This document shows positions 51,906 through 63,450 of a DNA stretch of 64,000 nucleotides, in pieces. The stretch covers positions 11,366,701-11,430,700 of the forward strand of contig NC_040016.1 in NCBI RefSeq assembly GCF_000972845.2. Direction: 5' to 3'. The notes under the pieces were generated by a model. It worked only from the letters and a program-made list of their open reading frames with translations, did not search any database and had not been told where the DNA came from. The position numbers were made by a program, and so were the translations under genes. This DNA is from Larimichthys crocea (Eukaryota > Chordata > Actinopteri > Sciaenidae). Numbering within the stretch: the first letter of the stretch is position 1; every line of letters starts with the position of its first letter.

Positions 51906-54900
51906 CTATAACACACAGACACAAGCACAAGATCACAACATTTCTTTAAAAACTGCTTTAATCAGTGGTTTTGATACAAACATTGAATCACGCCCGACAT
52001 ATTTTAATCAGGAGTAGGTGGAAACAAAAAAAAAAAACAGAGCTGAATATTGGTCTTGCTCTCAACAGGTTGAGAAAAATGTGACCTGGGGCCAGCAGAA
52101 CCAGCATTAGCATTAACTGCAAGTGCAATATTTACTTTTAGCTCCTTCTTTGGTCTCCACCACCTCCTGAGGGAAACATCTGAGTCTTTAAGCTGCTCAG
52201 TGCTCCACTGTGTTGCCTGCTAGCTGTCTGCATGTAGGTGGTGTACTTGGCATATATCGCAGGTGTTATCTGGCTGAATTGAGCTACCTGCTGCTGCAGG
52301 AAATGAGCCTGATAAGAGAAGTAACTAAACAGTAAAGCAGCAGACAGGAAAACCAAAAAAAAAAAAGCTGAAAGAAGCTAAAATACAGAGGAGAGCTGAG
52401 GCAAACATCAGAGTTGATTACTTGCATTTGGCATAAAAGTGAACTTACTATATCAGTGAAGACTCCCGGCCTCATCAGATTGATCATCTTAGCCACCTGG
52501 TAGATGTCGACCACCCCCTCGTTCTCCAGCTGCTGGGACAGTGTGGTGAGGGCACAGAGCATGCCTGCTGACACTGCTCCATACCTGTGTGGAGATGTAC
52601 ACAATCAGCTCCATGGAACAATTATTTATCTAAGTGTCCTGTTTAGGTGTTCGGTAAACAACTTTGCACCTGCTAAATCGCTAAAACTCCATCCCGAATG
52701 ACAGTGAGTGAGGCTGTTTGTAGTTTTTTTTTTGCTTGCTCTCATCATCACCTTAACTAATTGCAGAGTGTGAAGTTATTAACATATGTTCACTTCTGGC
52801 TGTCAGAGTAAAATACACCAGGCAAATGAAAGAATGAAATGTGTGATCTTCCGGCATAAGGATTCAGGTTGTGAGCAATTAGCGTCCTGTCATGTAAATG
52901 TAAATGGTTTGGGAGACAGGATTGGCCTGTTATTTCGTATCTGACAACTTCAGATACAGCTTTAAGTCAGTGAGGGGCGAAGTGTGATTGAGTGTCAGGA
53001 CCTTCAGAGATGAAGACTATTTAATTAGCTGATGTTTTCTTAAATAGCGGCTTAGGTGCTGAAGGCGCAGAGGGACAAGACTGAGAAGTTGTTATGGTTG
53101 CCTGGTTACTAAGAGACTTCAGAATTGCTTTTGTCTGTTGTGGGAGCAGCCTTTAGATTCTAAGTGCTCAAAGACTTTCAAACCACATGCCATAGAAAGC
53201 TCTGAGCATTTAGTGGCTTATTTCCCCATTGTGTGCAGTTCAACAAGAACAAAGCAATGGTAATTAAACATCTCAGGATGCTCTTGCCACTGTTAAACCT
53301 TTAAAATGCAGATCTCAATGTAGCCAAGGAGCAAGACCGACATGATGTGATAAAAATCAGATGTATGTTAATCTACAGATTCGGATCTCAGGAGAATACA
53401 CTGGACCCCAGAGGACAACATCTTTTCTATTTCTTGTATGATCTCCAAGTTTAAAACAAAATTAGAGAGAAAAAAAACGATGTTTTTTTCATATACTTTC
53501 CATATAAACCCACATTTTGGAACGATCCCTCACACATGGTTATCAAACACCAAAGACACGTAATTAGAGGCAGGATATTTTACAGTTTAACAATAAACCA
53601 GAGCACTGAAAAACAGACTTCACTGTTAATTTAACTCTTCTAAATATCTATACTGTATTTTCCGGACTATAAGTCGCTCCAGTATAAATCGCACCAGCCA
53701 AAAAAGCATAATGAAGAAGAAAAAAACCATATATGTTGCATTTTTTTCCGCAAAGTCATTTATATTCATCGCCTTGGCAACTACCTGGGCGTGGAGATTG
53801 CTGCTCGATAACCGTTTTCGGCTGTATATTTCACTACTTGCAGCTTGTAATCTGCAGAATATGATTTTCTTTTTGGGGGGCATTTGTGTTCAGTCTTTCT
53901 CCGTTGTCTTTATAAGTTGATGTTTTAAATTAAAAATTTTCAGTGGTACAGGATTAATAGGAGTAGCAGATACTGGCACACAAGCCTAGAGCGCCCCCTC
54001 GCGGCTGTCAGTGTGAAAATAACGAACATGTGAAATTACCGTATACGTTTTAATATATACAAGTCGCACCTGAGTATAAGTCGCAGGCTAGCCAAACCAT
54101 GAAAAAAGTGCGACTTATAGTCCGAAAAATACGGTATATTCATTTTAATAGATCTACATTACCCCAAGCATCTTTTTCAGCATTATGTCCTGTTTTTATA
54201 TTAGAGCATATTGAGCTTGATACTGATATGTCTGCAGTGTCAGCGGATAAAATTGGCATACTGATATATGGTTCTGCTAATGGCGTGTGTTTGCATTTCC
54301 CTTTGTTGACAGAGGACAGACTTACTCATCGTGCACGATGGTGGGGCCATCTCGAGTCATGGCCTCCTCCTTGATCACACTGATGAGCTCGAAGGTGCTG
54401 CTGAGAGGAGCATCAGGGTTGGGCCATTTAGGGCACTGAAAATGTCTCACCTCCAGAACGTAGTCGTCCTGTCACACACGCAGGAGGAGAGTGTCGTTTG
54501 AAGCAGCACGCATACACGCAGGATGTGAATAATGTGATGTTTCTTGTACACATCATAGTAATCTCCTGACTTGATGCCTCACGTCGCAATAGTCGACCAT
54601 CGTAACAAAGCAGAGCTCTTGGTACCTGTGTGGCCTCCAGGATGAAGTCGTGGATGATGATCTGCTCCTCGTTGGAGAGGCACAGTCTGTCCTTACTGAT
54701 GAGTGTGACCGTGAAGGAGATGCAGTTCATGGCCTCTTCCCGACTCGGCCAGTAAACAAATTCATCCTCAGCCTGCAGGGAAACAACAACACGTCAAACA
54801 AGATATGTATTGCTCATGTAATGTACATTTATTTATAAATATTTCATTAATTTATCTGTCATCATGATTCCTGTCTTTATGTAGATTAGATTACAGATTT

Positions 54901-57900
54901 GCCCTAAAATGAACAGCATAAAAAAAAAAAAAAACTAAATTAAAAATATCAGTTTTGTGGTTACTTACCAGGCCCTGGTTGTCAGGCAACATGACAATAA
55001 TTTGAGCGTTATGGTCCCAAATCATCCTCCAGAAGTCTGTGGTGGTGTGAGGCAAAGGATGCTGGGTAATGATGAACTCATTACTCCTGAAGTAACCCTG
55101 AGGTGACAAGAGGTAAGCTGTTAGCCTCTCTAAAGCTGAGATCGCTCAGGCTGATAGACGAGTATCAGTGCTGACAGACCACTGATCATTTTTTAAGAAA
55201 TCATCATCGAGAACTGTCGGACCTGCCAATGAAGCTCTTCAAAATATACAACGAACCCATCACACTGTACCATTATGTAAGATGCATTAATGTAATCTGT
55301 TCCTTTCATTCCAGGCAGAGTGGTGAGTCCGACCCTTGCTCGCTCCGCTGTGGAGAGGCAGAGAGAAAGAAAAACACTTTCAATTGCAAACCCAGACCTC
55401 GATAATATCGCGTTGGCTCATAATGCACACATTCATTACTAGTCCTTGTTGTTGCTATAGAAACACCCCCACACCCCTCAGCCCTCACCCACTCTCGTCA
55501 GGGTGCAGAGAACACATAGATTAAGATTTACTTACAGGATTATAGAAACAGATTCTAAATTTAGGATATGAATTATCTGAGTATTATGTCAGAGAATGAA
55601 AAGGCTCCTTTACTTTATTTCAAAAGGGAAGGAAAGGTGACCAACAGAACAGGTTTTATCCTTCAAATGTAAATATACATATCGTTTTTAATCACAGTTT
55701 CTTGTGATTAAAAACTCGGTAACTGTATGCGCACTGCAGCAGCTTTACATTGTGGACATGACCTTGGTTCACCTCAGCTCCAGTGCAAGTGCGCGGTGGT
55801 AAAACAGATAAAATACTCACAGGGAACCACTGAGGAATTGCGGTTCTTCTCCTTGTTGCTGTCTTTGTGGGCACTGAAGCACTCCACAAAGCGCGTGTTG
55901 CACTGACTAAGAAGCTGGCGAGAGAGGAGGCAAAGACCACAAGATCAGATTTTAGTTACCGAGAGGGACTGTGAATTAAAAACAAACACGGAAAATAAAT
56001 ATATAATACTGGCTAACACCCAAGATTAACACCGAGTCCTTCACATTAATAACTTGCATGTGCCTCTCAGAAGGAAGTGACATTATGTGCAAGCAATTAG
56101 TTTCTCCCTCTTGATGTTGAAAGAGCAGGAGCTTGATAAAACATTCATCATGCTTTGCATGAGGCAGCAGGGGTGACAGACTTTATTACAGCCAACATCA
56201 GAGACACTCTCAATCTATTCCCGGACTGGATACTGGAAAGTCACTATGCGAGTGCTAACAAGCTTCTCATACAAAGACTACCTCGATTTTAGCTGGTGGT
56301 GCAAACTGCAGATGCTGACAGCTCGTCTAACCGGACCTGTCCACCTCCTCGAAGATTTACTCACCCTGAACTGCTTCTCCAGCTGTGTGCGGCCTGTTGA
56401 GTTGGGCGTGAGGATGCTGTTGACATAACTGTGCAGCTGGCAGGCGGGCACCTCTGTCTCTCTGCTCAGGATGTCCTCCATTAGAGCATCGTGGATGAAA
56501 ACATACTGCTCCTGAGGGAAGGCGGAGAGTGTTTTCAGAATCATATGAATAAATACAGAATATATAAAGAATAATATGACCCTGAAACCAAATCTAATTG
56601 AATTTAGCTTGTTTGTCTTTGAAAGACTGCGATGACAAGTGAGCATCGGGGAAAAGGCATCGTGACATAAAAACAGACACTGCAAAAAGATGACAACAAT
56701 CAGCAAAGGATGAAGCACTCAGATATTTTACTTAGGTATATAAAGCAATACTACAGCGTATAAATACTCTGTTACAAATGCTGCATTTAATTGATTTACT
56801 TAGGTAAAGGCACAGAAGTATGAGCATCGACATATACTTAAACTACTTATTGTGCAGAATAGTCAGAATCATGTACAGGAGATTATATTGTTGATATTAT
56901 TATGGATCCATTAATGTGTAAGTAACACTTTAAATATAACATTTCTATTAATTATTGGAATCTGCAACATAACTAGTAACAAAACCTGTGACATACATTT
57001 AGTGGAGTAAAAATTTAAATATCTTCCTCCACAATGTAGCAGTCTGTGACTGGACTTAGTGACTAACTGTACTTTCAATCACTGCCTGTGATAACAAAAA
57101 ATAATACATTAAAATTGTCTAGCATTATTTCACTAATTATTGTATATTTATATCTTAATATCTTATTTCAATCTTCATTTTTAACTCTGTGGGTCTCCAT
57201 AGGAGGAAACCAAAAAGACACACCAGGTGAAACATTAATATTGTTTTATCGATAAAAGTCTTCAATCAGAGATGACACGTTTAGAGTAAGAAATTTAGAA
57301 TTTCTTACCTCGGTCTGAACTAGGTAGTTGCGTTGTGTGCGGATATGTTTGAGAAAATCCAGGACGCTGACTGTGCTTTTGTCCTTGATCTGCTGTAGCA
57401 TGCTGTCAATGACGATGTACGTTCCCGTGCGCCCAACCCCGGCACTGAAGAGCAGAGCACAAAGCAATATGAGCATAATGGCAGACCCACAGAGGGAGCT
57501 GTTAAGCGAATCAGCAGTCCTAAGTAACATTCATTTAGCCCGGGAGCTTGGTAATAATAAGTGCTGTACCTGCAGTGCACCAGGACGGGGCCCATGTCTG
57601 CAGTGCGAGCCGCTGATGAGCGGTTGATGAAGGTGAGGACGGGGAGGGTGTACTCTGGTACTCCCATGTCAGGCCACTGAGTGTAGTGATACTGGACTAT
57701 GATGCGCTCATTAAGCTTCCCTTTAGGGTTCCCCTTCTGACCCTAAAAGATAAGAGCAGACGTGTGACCCTGGTGAGAATACAATGTACACACTAGACTT
57801 TATTGTACATGGAGGAAACTATTCGGAGCTGGGTGCATCGTTTCCAACAGAAGTGTTTACTGAGTGGAGATTTACTGCAACGCATAATTAAAAATAGATG

Positions 57901-60900
57901 CACCATTGAGACACAGGTGTTACTAAATGTTTGAAAATGTAGAAATGTAAATATGTGGACTGAAAAACAACAACAAAAAAGTTTGTTAATATACTGATTG
58001 CTTTAAATTGAATTGTATTACTGATGTTTGCTAGAAAGACAAAACACTAACTAAGACGAACAGCTGATCCGGTTTTAAAAAGTGAAACCTCATTCCGACT
58101 AAACAGATTTGAAATAAAGTTTTTCACAACGCGAGTTACCTTTTTAACTTTCGTGTTCCTGATAAGGAAATGCCGCAGTGTGTAGCAGGCGTGCACTTTG
58201 GTGCTTTTCAGCGTCACCACAATGTTTCCGTACTGCTCGCTGTTCTCCATCGGCCAGTACTGGTCACATTTCCTCTGTAAGGACACAATGAGTGTTACAC
58301 CGTATCTGAAATACAGACATCACTGTGAGGGATTTATTTTACTCAGTTTCACTCAATTTCACTTACTCTGCCCTTTTCCACCAGGTTGGTGATCATGATG
58401 ATGATTCCAGTGTTCTGCTCCCAAACCATCCTCCAAAAGTCCTCGAATGTAGACTTGAGAGGACCCTGAGCAGCTATATAAGCTCTGGGCCGGTTGTAAC
58501 CCTGAAAGAGGAGAGCGGTGGAATATATTTACTGGTAAGATGCAATCAATACCGTATAAATTACCCACAAGCTCTGATATAGCTGATATGACTGGTTTAC
58601 TGACACAAGACATTGGTAGGTCATGAAATCCTCTCCTTCAGCTGACAGAAATTGTAAATATTTATACATTAATCAATATTTTTTAAAATAGAGAACCAGT
58701 TTTTATTGGACTGTCTGGTCTATGATTTTGATACCTCAATTAATATTTTAAACAAAGATAGCAGCATGGCATTCAACACTTTGAATACATTATTATTATT
58801 TTTTGTTTCAACCGTGCAAGTGAATTTCACGACATTCAAAACACAAAACACCAAAACCAAACCAGAAAACACCAAACATGTCAAATAAAACTCACGTCCA
58901 CATAGTTGGCGTTTATGTAATCCGAATGTTTGGCATCTTTCCCCGCCAGAGCTCGTAATTTCACCCTGCTGTGGTCATCTAAGGAAAGCATTGACAGATT
59001 TGTGCGAATTATTTAAAGGATGAAAACATGTTATAAAAAAACCATTATTGGCTTCCTCAGCTGCAGACATCATAATAAGATTTAACAGACGACTCACAGG
59101 CCACAATGTTGATGTATCTGTTTTTGTGCTTGTTGTCAGGATGATTTGAGTGTTCGGCTGTGATTTTCAGGTCTGCTGTGGAGCGTTGGACCTCCTGGAG
59201 ACAAATAGACAGATGGATTTTTATAAAACAAGGAGAGAAGGTGCAATGGAATTACCCTCTCTCTACGGAGGACATATTTACTTAAATTCTTACAGTGCTT
59301 TTGTAGATTTCATTTTTTATGATGCTATTAGTCTTTCAGGGGAATTATTTTTTTCAAACTCGCCCCCTGCATATGGAGCTCAGAACTCTGGACAGACTGC
59401 AAAGCAGAACCTATAGCAGGGATTCAGTGTCTCGGTCAAGGACGCATCAGCAGAGCAGATGCTTATAGCCGCTGGGGCTTGAACTCAGGCCTCCAGTGGG
59501 ACAGTCTTCTTTTCTTCTTCTTCTTCTTCTTCACTATGCCACACTGCACCCACCTCTAAAATACAACAATCATCTCCAACACAGCTTCATTGTGCTGCAT
59601 TGGACAATTATGCGCACAGGCTTCACATCGAATGACCCCAATTAGAAGGAAATCCTCTGGGTGTGGGGCTTTTGCCACGTTTCTTAACCTGGTTACACAG
59701 AGAATGTGTTCCCATCCAGACAACCAGCAGACAGACCTTCTTCTAATTAACCTCCGTCTCTCTTGATCTTTCTTCTCCATCCTTCTCTCAACCATCTGCT
59801 CAAAATTAGCAACCCTACACACAAACACATGCATAAAATAATCCCTAACCGCAGTTCAGACCCGGGCCCATTTGCAGACTACATAAGCACAGTATAGGGA
59901 TGGAGCAAAATGTGCTGAACAAGCTATCAGTATTTACTTAACTTAAAATAAAATATATAATATATATACTTTTCTGCAGTCTCGGGGTGCTTTCACACCT
60001 AACTTGTTTAGTCTGGGTTGCCTCACATTTTTAAAATCAGATTAAGACCTAAACAAAGATTTATTTATGCCATTCTCTCAACAGAACAAGCACAGGTGTA
60101 ATCATTCCTGGTATTTCTTTATACTCGCTTGTTCTTCGTCTCTCTTTTGTTCATGGTTCGTGAATGTTGGAGACAGCGAGTGTGATAAGTTATGTGAATG
60201 CGGGACATAATCTAAAAGAAGTGAGTAATAAAAAAAGGTAGTTGATAAAGTACTCTGACATGTCTCAGTTAGTCTAAGACCTCTCACAAGTAAAAAAAAA
60301 TAAGACTTTAAAAGAGATTTTATGGGATGAAATTGGATTTAGGAGATGTAGGGCTTTTCAAGGATGTGTGCGAATCCTGTTAGCTCAGTTCAAATCAACT
60401 CTTGTGCATTTGCCCGTTAAGTTCGCTTTCTTTAGGTTGGTGTGAAAGCTTTAATTGGAACGTGGTGCAGACAAATAACCAGACCAAGGCCGCTTGGAAA
60501 AGGAGTAAGGAGTAAAGGAGGAAAATCCACATCACAAAGCAGGACCAAAAGACAGAAATCTTGTATTTTTCTCTCCTTTGTACCAACTGAACACAACTCA
60601 AATGTTAAAAGCACTTTTTTTGTGTTATATTTGTTCAAAAACGATCATCGTTCAAGTGGAAAGTGTACCTCGAACTCTTCAGAGAAACCTTGAAGGTTGT
60701 TCTTGTACAGCTCCATGATGTGTTTGACAAAGTGCTTGACGGGGATGGCCTCCATGTCATCTGCAAGAGAAAACACACAACAGTTAGCGAAGATTTGTGT
60801 CTGTGTGGCGGTTCCTAGTGTGTATTACCAATTTATAGTCATTTATCCTTTGTGCAACAAAAGTAATGCATCATCATTTCTTAATAACAAGAAACAATTG

Positions 60901-62503
60901 CAAAAAAGATTAGAACATAAAAGGCAGTTTGGTTCGGTTTCAACAGACTTACCTCAATCAAAAATGTCTAAATTTGGTATTTTGAGCATTTATATGAGGG
61001 AGCATCTGTCTCCTCTGAGCCAAATCAGCTCCAAATCACACATGAGGGATCGCAGATAAGGCCAGTCACCATCACACTGGGACAATAGTGCAGGGGACCC
61101 AGCTGTCATCGCTGCTGATCCTGGCCAATGTCTTAACTTATGCACCCTCGCAGCTGGGGCCTTTAGGGCTCTTACTTGCCTCAGTGGTTACAGCATCAAG
61201 ATGAATTCTGGTTTGTTAATGTGTCCATTTATCAAAATGTCTTTCCTGCTCTGTACTCGTTAGAGACTTACCGGTTTAATCAGTTCATCAGAATAGCTCT
61301 AGGTGAAATGTGGCTTTAGGAGTTATAAATTGAAATGAAGTGTGGCTGAATAGGCCGAGTTCTTCATGACTGGATATAAAACTATATAGAGGTATGTTCA
61401 CATGTCCCACAGCACTATGTGCAATATAACAGTGCTGCAGTTCTGTTCCACTATAAAGTCACTGTTCTCTGAACTTCATTATCTTGCCCATTTTCAACTT
61501 GAATCGAGTACATGTTCAGTCATTCAGAATATATGTGCTGTAAGGAAATTTCCAGAGTTTCTACGAGAGTAAAATAAAAAAAAAGAAACAATGAAAAAAA
61601 AGAGGAGGAAGAAAAAAAAAAGACAAGCAATAAAAACCTAATGAATGTGAAGTCGATACCAGCATCCGCTGCGCTCTTTAACTATGATATCACAGCCTTG
61701 AAATGTCCCCTAGCTTTAAGCGACTGTGAAAGTAAAGTCTGATATCGACTAGCTGCCACTGCTCTGCTGCCTGGGATATTAAAAGGCGACAAAAAGCCAG
61801 TAACACAACTCCTACGGAGGTGCTCCCAGAGTCATTTCATATGTAAATCAACAGAAACTGTTGAAACATTGGGGTAATAGAGGAAAAACCATTCGAGGTC
61901 AGTTAATGGTGGCTTGTGGATATGTTTTGACTTCAAGTCAGTCGGGATTCCTTTGTCATATTTGTCATTTTCTGGTTTTAAATTTCAGGCTAAAAACTTT
62001 TCTACATTATTTTTCCTACAGTCCCTACAGTCCTGACAAAGAAACCCAAGCACTGCTTCCACTGCACACCATTTATTTCAAACACTGATGCATTACTTTT
62101 ACTTATTACCTTTAGCTTACCATTAGAAATGTTCATTCCTTACTTTAAAATTTTAAAACTTCTTTGCTTGTTTGTTAACTTGTTTTCCACAAAGTCTTAA
62201 AACGCGTTCTGGTGTTATAGCAGACTAAATATGATGCCATTTGTAAATGTAATGGGTTTTTTTTCTTGAGCTACAATTTTATTTCCACATACACCAAAAC
62301 AATAATAAACCTTGGTTGGGAATCACTGATTTAGAAAACTGAAATAGTGAATCGTAAATATATCTGCACATCACATGAATATTTTAACATAAAAAAGGAA
62401 AAACAGCTTACCTGGTATAGGTATGACTGGTATATTCTCATTGGCCACCACTCGTGGAGAGTTACTCTCCTCCACATAGAAGTGAGCTGTCTGGAAAAAC
62501 CTC
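51759..62503 (-). CDS. ptprg: ptprg 3' half, 16 exons (juxtamembrane, D1, D2), 5' end missing
   Basis: Receptor-type protein tyrosine phosphatase gamma. Sixteen minus-strand exons join to 653 residues plus a partial first codon and end in [13 protein letters not shown]. Order: juxtamembrane segment with [19 protein letters not shown]1 phosphatase with KNRYINIVA, the WPD loop ([10 protein letters not shown]), the catalytic [10 protein letters not shown] loop and the QTE motif; then D2, in which the catalytic-loop Cys is replaced by Asp (IVHDEYGAVSAG). The enzyme dephosphorylates tyrosine on membrane-proximal substrates. Asp in D2 is the normal PTPRG/PTPRZ state and makes it a non-catalytic pseudophosphatase. 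Closest remembered relative is human PTPRG rather than PTPRZ1, for example MEAIPVK, the [15 protein letters not shown] block and AESMESLV. The extracellular carbonic-anhydrase-like and fibronectin domains and the transmembrane helix are beyond 64 kb. Confidence 0.96.
51906..52448 (-). other. ptprg intron P15-P16
   Basis: 543 bp, T/A-rich; no repeat or gene is recognised. Confidence 0.7.
52449..52584 (-). CDS. ptprg: ptprg exon P15, D2
   Basis: 136 nt, phase 2 to 0, encoding [40 protein letters not shown] and VFTDI. YGAVSAG lacks the invariant Arg of an active P-loop. Acceptor CCACACAG, donor ATA|GTAAGT. Confidence 0.96.
53653..54134. mobile_element. Inverted-repeat element (MITE) flanked by TATA
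   Basis: Left CTGTATTTTCCGGACTATAA then GTCGC; right GCGACTTATAGTCCGAAAAA then TACGG. These are near-perfect inverted repeats of about 25 bp. Both ends abut TATA (53649-53652 and 54135-54138), a probable 4-bp duplication. Sub-terminal AAGTCGC motifs repeat inside. It matches a widespread fish element seen as ATACGG...AAGTCGC. No coding capacity. Confidence 0.8.
53990..54005 (-). promoter_or_regulatory. CTCF-like motif carried in the MITE
   Basis: The minus strand reads GCCGCGAGGGGGCGCT, a close match to the CTCF core CCGCGNGGNGGCAG/CGC. Motif match only. Confidence 0.4.
54326..54468 (-). CDS. ptprg: ptprg exon P14, D2, Asp in catalytic-Cys position
   Basis: 143 nt, phase 0 to 2, encoding [40 protein letters not shown] and GPTIVHD plus two bases of Glu. 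HD replaces HC of an active PTP loop, so D2 should be inactive. Donor GA|GTAAGT. Confidence 0.96.
54626..54772 (-). CDS. ptprg: ptprg exon P13, D2
   Basis: 147 nt, phase 0/0, encoding [40 protein letters not shown] and HDFILEATQ. Acceptor CCCTGCAG. Confidence 0.96.
54969..55097 (-). CDS. ptprg: ptprg exon P12, D2
   Basis: 129 nt, phase 0/0, encoding [20 protein letters not shown] and [20 protein letters not shown] then QGL. Donor CTG|GTAAGT. Confidence 0.96.
55271..55347 (-). CDS. ptprg: ptprg exon P11, D2
   Basis: 77 nt, phase 1 to 0, encoding [20 protein letters not shown] then ASYIM. Acceptor CTCCACAG, donor ATG|GTACAG. Confidence 0.95.
55348..55820 (-). other. ptprg intron P10-P11
   Basis: 473 bp; nothing recognised. 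Confidence 0.7.
55821..55914 (-). CDS. ptprg: ptprg exon P10, D2 start
   Basis: 94 nt, phase 0 to 1, encoding [20 protein letters not shown] and [11 protein letters not shown] plus one base. KNRNSS replaces the KNRY motif of D1, as expected in D2. Confidence 0.95.
55915..56364 (-). other. ptprg intron P9-P10
   Basis: 450 bp; nothing recognised. Confidence 0.7.
56365..56511 (-). CDS. ptprg: ptprg exon P9, D1-D2 linker
   Basis: 147 nt, phase 0/0, encoding [20 protein letters not shown] and [14 protein letters not shown] to LEKQFR. Acceptor CCCTCAG, donor AGG|GTGAGT. Confidence 0.95.
56512..57308 (-). other. ptprg intron P8-P9 with a degenerate repeat
   Basis: Mostly occupied by a degenerate copy of the hAT-like AGTACT-rich repeat (see 56705-57040). 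The remainder is AT-rich. Confidence 0.6.
56705..57040. mobile_element. Degenerate relative of the 32960-33657 hAT-like element
   Basis: Shares ordered blocks with that family: GAAGCACTCAGATATTTTAC, AATACTCTGTTACAAATGCT, AAGGCACAGAAGTATGAGCA, TATACTTAAACTACTTATTG and a TCCTCCACAATG end. The ends are too worn to define a target duplication. Confidence 0.55.
57309..57444 (-). CDS. ptprg: ptprg exon P8, D1 P-loop and Q-loop
   Basis: 136 nt, encoding [40 protein letters not shown] and LVQTE. It contains the P-loop Arg and the QTE glutamine, so D1 appears fully catalytic. Confidence 0.97.
57570..57742 (-). CDS. ptprg: ptprg exon P7, D1 WPD loop and catalytic Cys
   Basis: 173 nt, encoding [20 protein letters not shown] and ending GPVLVHC plus two bases of Ser. 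It carries the general-acid Asp of the WPD loop and the nucleophilic Cys. The catalytic loop [10 protein letters not shown] is split by the following intron after the Cys codon. Confidence 0.96.
57743..58139 (-). other. ptprg intron P6-P7
   Basis: 397 bp; nothing recognised. Confidence 0.7.
58140..58274 (-). CDS. ptprg: ptprg exon P6, D1
   Basis: 135 nt, phase 0/0, encoding [20 protein letters not shown] and [20 protein letters not shown] then TKVKK. Acceptor CCTTACAG, donor AAG|GTAACT. Confidence 0.96.
58367..58501 (-). CDS. ptprg: ptprg exon P5, D1
   Basis: 135 nt, phase 0/0, encoding [20 protein letters not shown] and [20 protein letters not shown] then VEKGR. Donor AGA|GTAAGT. Confidence 0.96.
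58502..58895 (-). other. ptprg intron P4-P5
   Basis: 394 bp, AT-rich; nothing recognised. Confidence 0.7.
58896..58978 (-). CDS. ptprg: ptprg exon P4, D1
   Basis: 83 nt, encoding [20 protein letters not shown] then INANYVD. Acceptor TTCCTTAG, donor GAC|GTGAGT. DYINANY is the conserved PTP motif. Confidence 0.96.
59098..59194 (-). CDS. ptprg: ptprg exon P3, D1 KNRY motif
   Basis: 97 nt, encoding [20 protein letters not shown] and [12 protein letters not shown] plus one base. KNRY is a substrate-recognition signature of classical PTP domains. Confidence 0.96.
59195..60668 (-). other. ptprg intron P2-P3
   Basis: Contains a short repeat remnant (GATTCAGTGTCTCGGTCAAG, GCTTGAACTCAGGCCTCC) at about 59420-59505, a (CTT)n tract at about 59509-59533 and the MITE at 59986-60452. 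Confidence 0.55.
59986..60452. mobile_element. MITE-like element with GCTTTCACACC ends
   Basis: The left end GGGTGCTTTCACACCTAACT is mirrored by AGGTTGGTGTGAAAGC on the right. About 450 bp lies between, with no coding capacity. It resembles a known fish repeat; superfamily is uncertain. Confidence 0.55.
60669..60760 (-). CDS. ptprg: ptprg exon P2, start of D1
   Basis: 92 nt, encoding [20 protein letters not shown] and [10 protein letters not shown]. Acceptor CTCTTGCAG, donor GAG|GTACAC. It contains the alpha-helical wedge preceding D1. Confidence 0.94.
60761..62411 (-). other. ptprg intron P1-P2
   Basis: A-rich tracts at about 61575-61625; no gene or clear transposon is recognised. Confidence 0.6.
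62412..62503 (-). CDS. ptprg: ptprg exon P1, juxtamembrane
   Basis: 92 nt, encoding [20 protein letters not shown] and [10 protein letters not shown] with split codons at both ends. Human has [20 protein letters not shown] here. Acceptor CCTGCAG, donor G|GTAAGC. Confidence 0.93.
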
Positions 62504-63450
62504 CTGCAGGGACACAGAGAGAAGTACAGTGAGATGCCACGGTAAAGTCTATTAGGGAGTCGTTATGCCATTGTTCTCAGATCCGGTCTGTCAGCATCTA
62601 AAAAGTTGAAAGGAATGACACGGCAATGACAGAAAACTGCTAATGAAAACCCCAGAGTAGTTAAGACACAGCTGATCGCACAGAGAGAGAGAAAGAGAGA
62701 GAGAGAGGAGAGAGAGAATCGCTGGCAGTGAGCAGCTCCTGGAAACAGTCTGAGCTGACTACAGGGAACAGGTAAACAACTCATAGCGACACACAGCGCG
62801 GAGCCAAATTTAGCTCTTTATTCTCACTGAAGACAACTAAGCCAAACACAAATTCTCTCTTCAGGGCAATGCACGCCTCTTTTCAAGAGGTCCCACTTCA
62901 CTTTGAGGACGACAAAATCAACTTAAAAGCTGCATTTTTACGAGAAAATGTGTGTGATCGCTGCTCAGTACACAGACGTCCATGTGAAAACTTTTGACGT
63001 TCATTATTCAAAAGGTAATTCCAGTTATTTAAAAGCATTTTTGCACCTCCTGTTGGAAAGTCCCAGTGGGAAATTTTACACATTTTAAGATTCATACACC
63101 TTGAAAAACTGCAAATCAGTACTCTGATGACATGAAGGTAGCCGTGATCTTTAGAGAATATCTAAATTATTCCAGGAATATTACAGCTTTGTAAAACATC
63201 ACTAAAAACATCCTACATTGAAGCCATACCTCCCTGCAATTAGTGTGAATAAAATAAAAAATCATCAGTTTTTAGGAAGTTCATAAAAACAGACATGGTG
63301 TGTAAGTGAGGAGTCTTTAGGGTCACGAATGCCTTGCACATCCTCTCTCAAGCCTCGACTCCCTCCTCATACACACAATGTAGACTAATGAATGAATATG
63401 AAAAAGACCCATGTTTCACCCCGGTGCCAGCATTTCCCAAATAATCCTAC

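Larger units (their letters stand above)
52585..54325 (-). other. ptprg intron P14-P15
   Basis: Holds the inverted-repeat element at 53653-54134. The rest shows nothing recognisable. Confidence 0.65.

Noticed and set aside
53840..53920. Plus-strand open frame with a hydrophobic stretch in the ptprg intron
   Set aside because: It lies inside the inverted-repeat MITE, which has no coding capacity.
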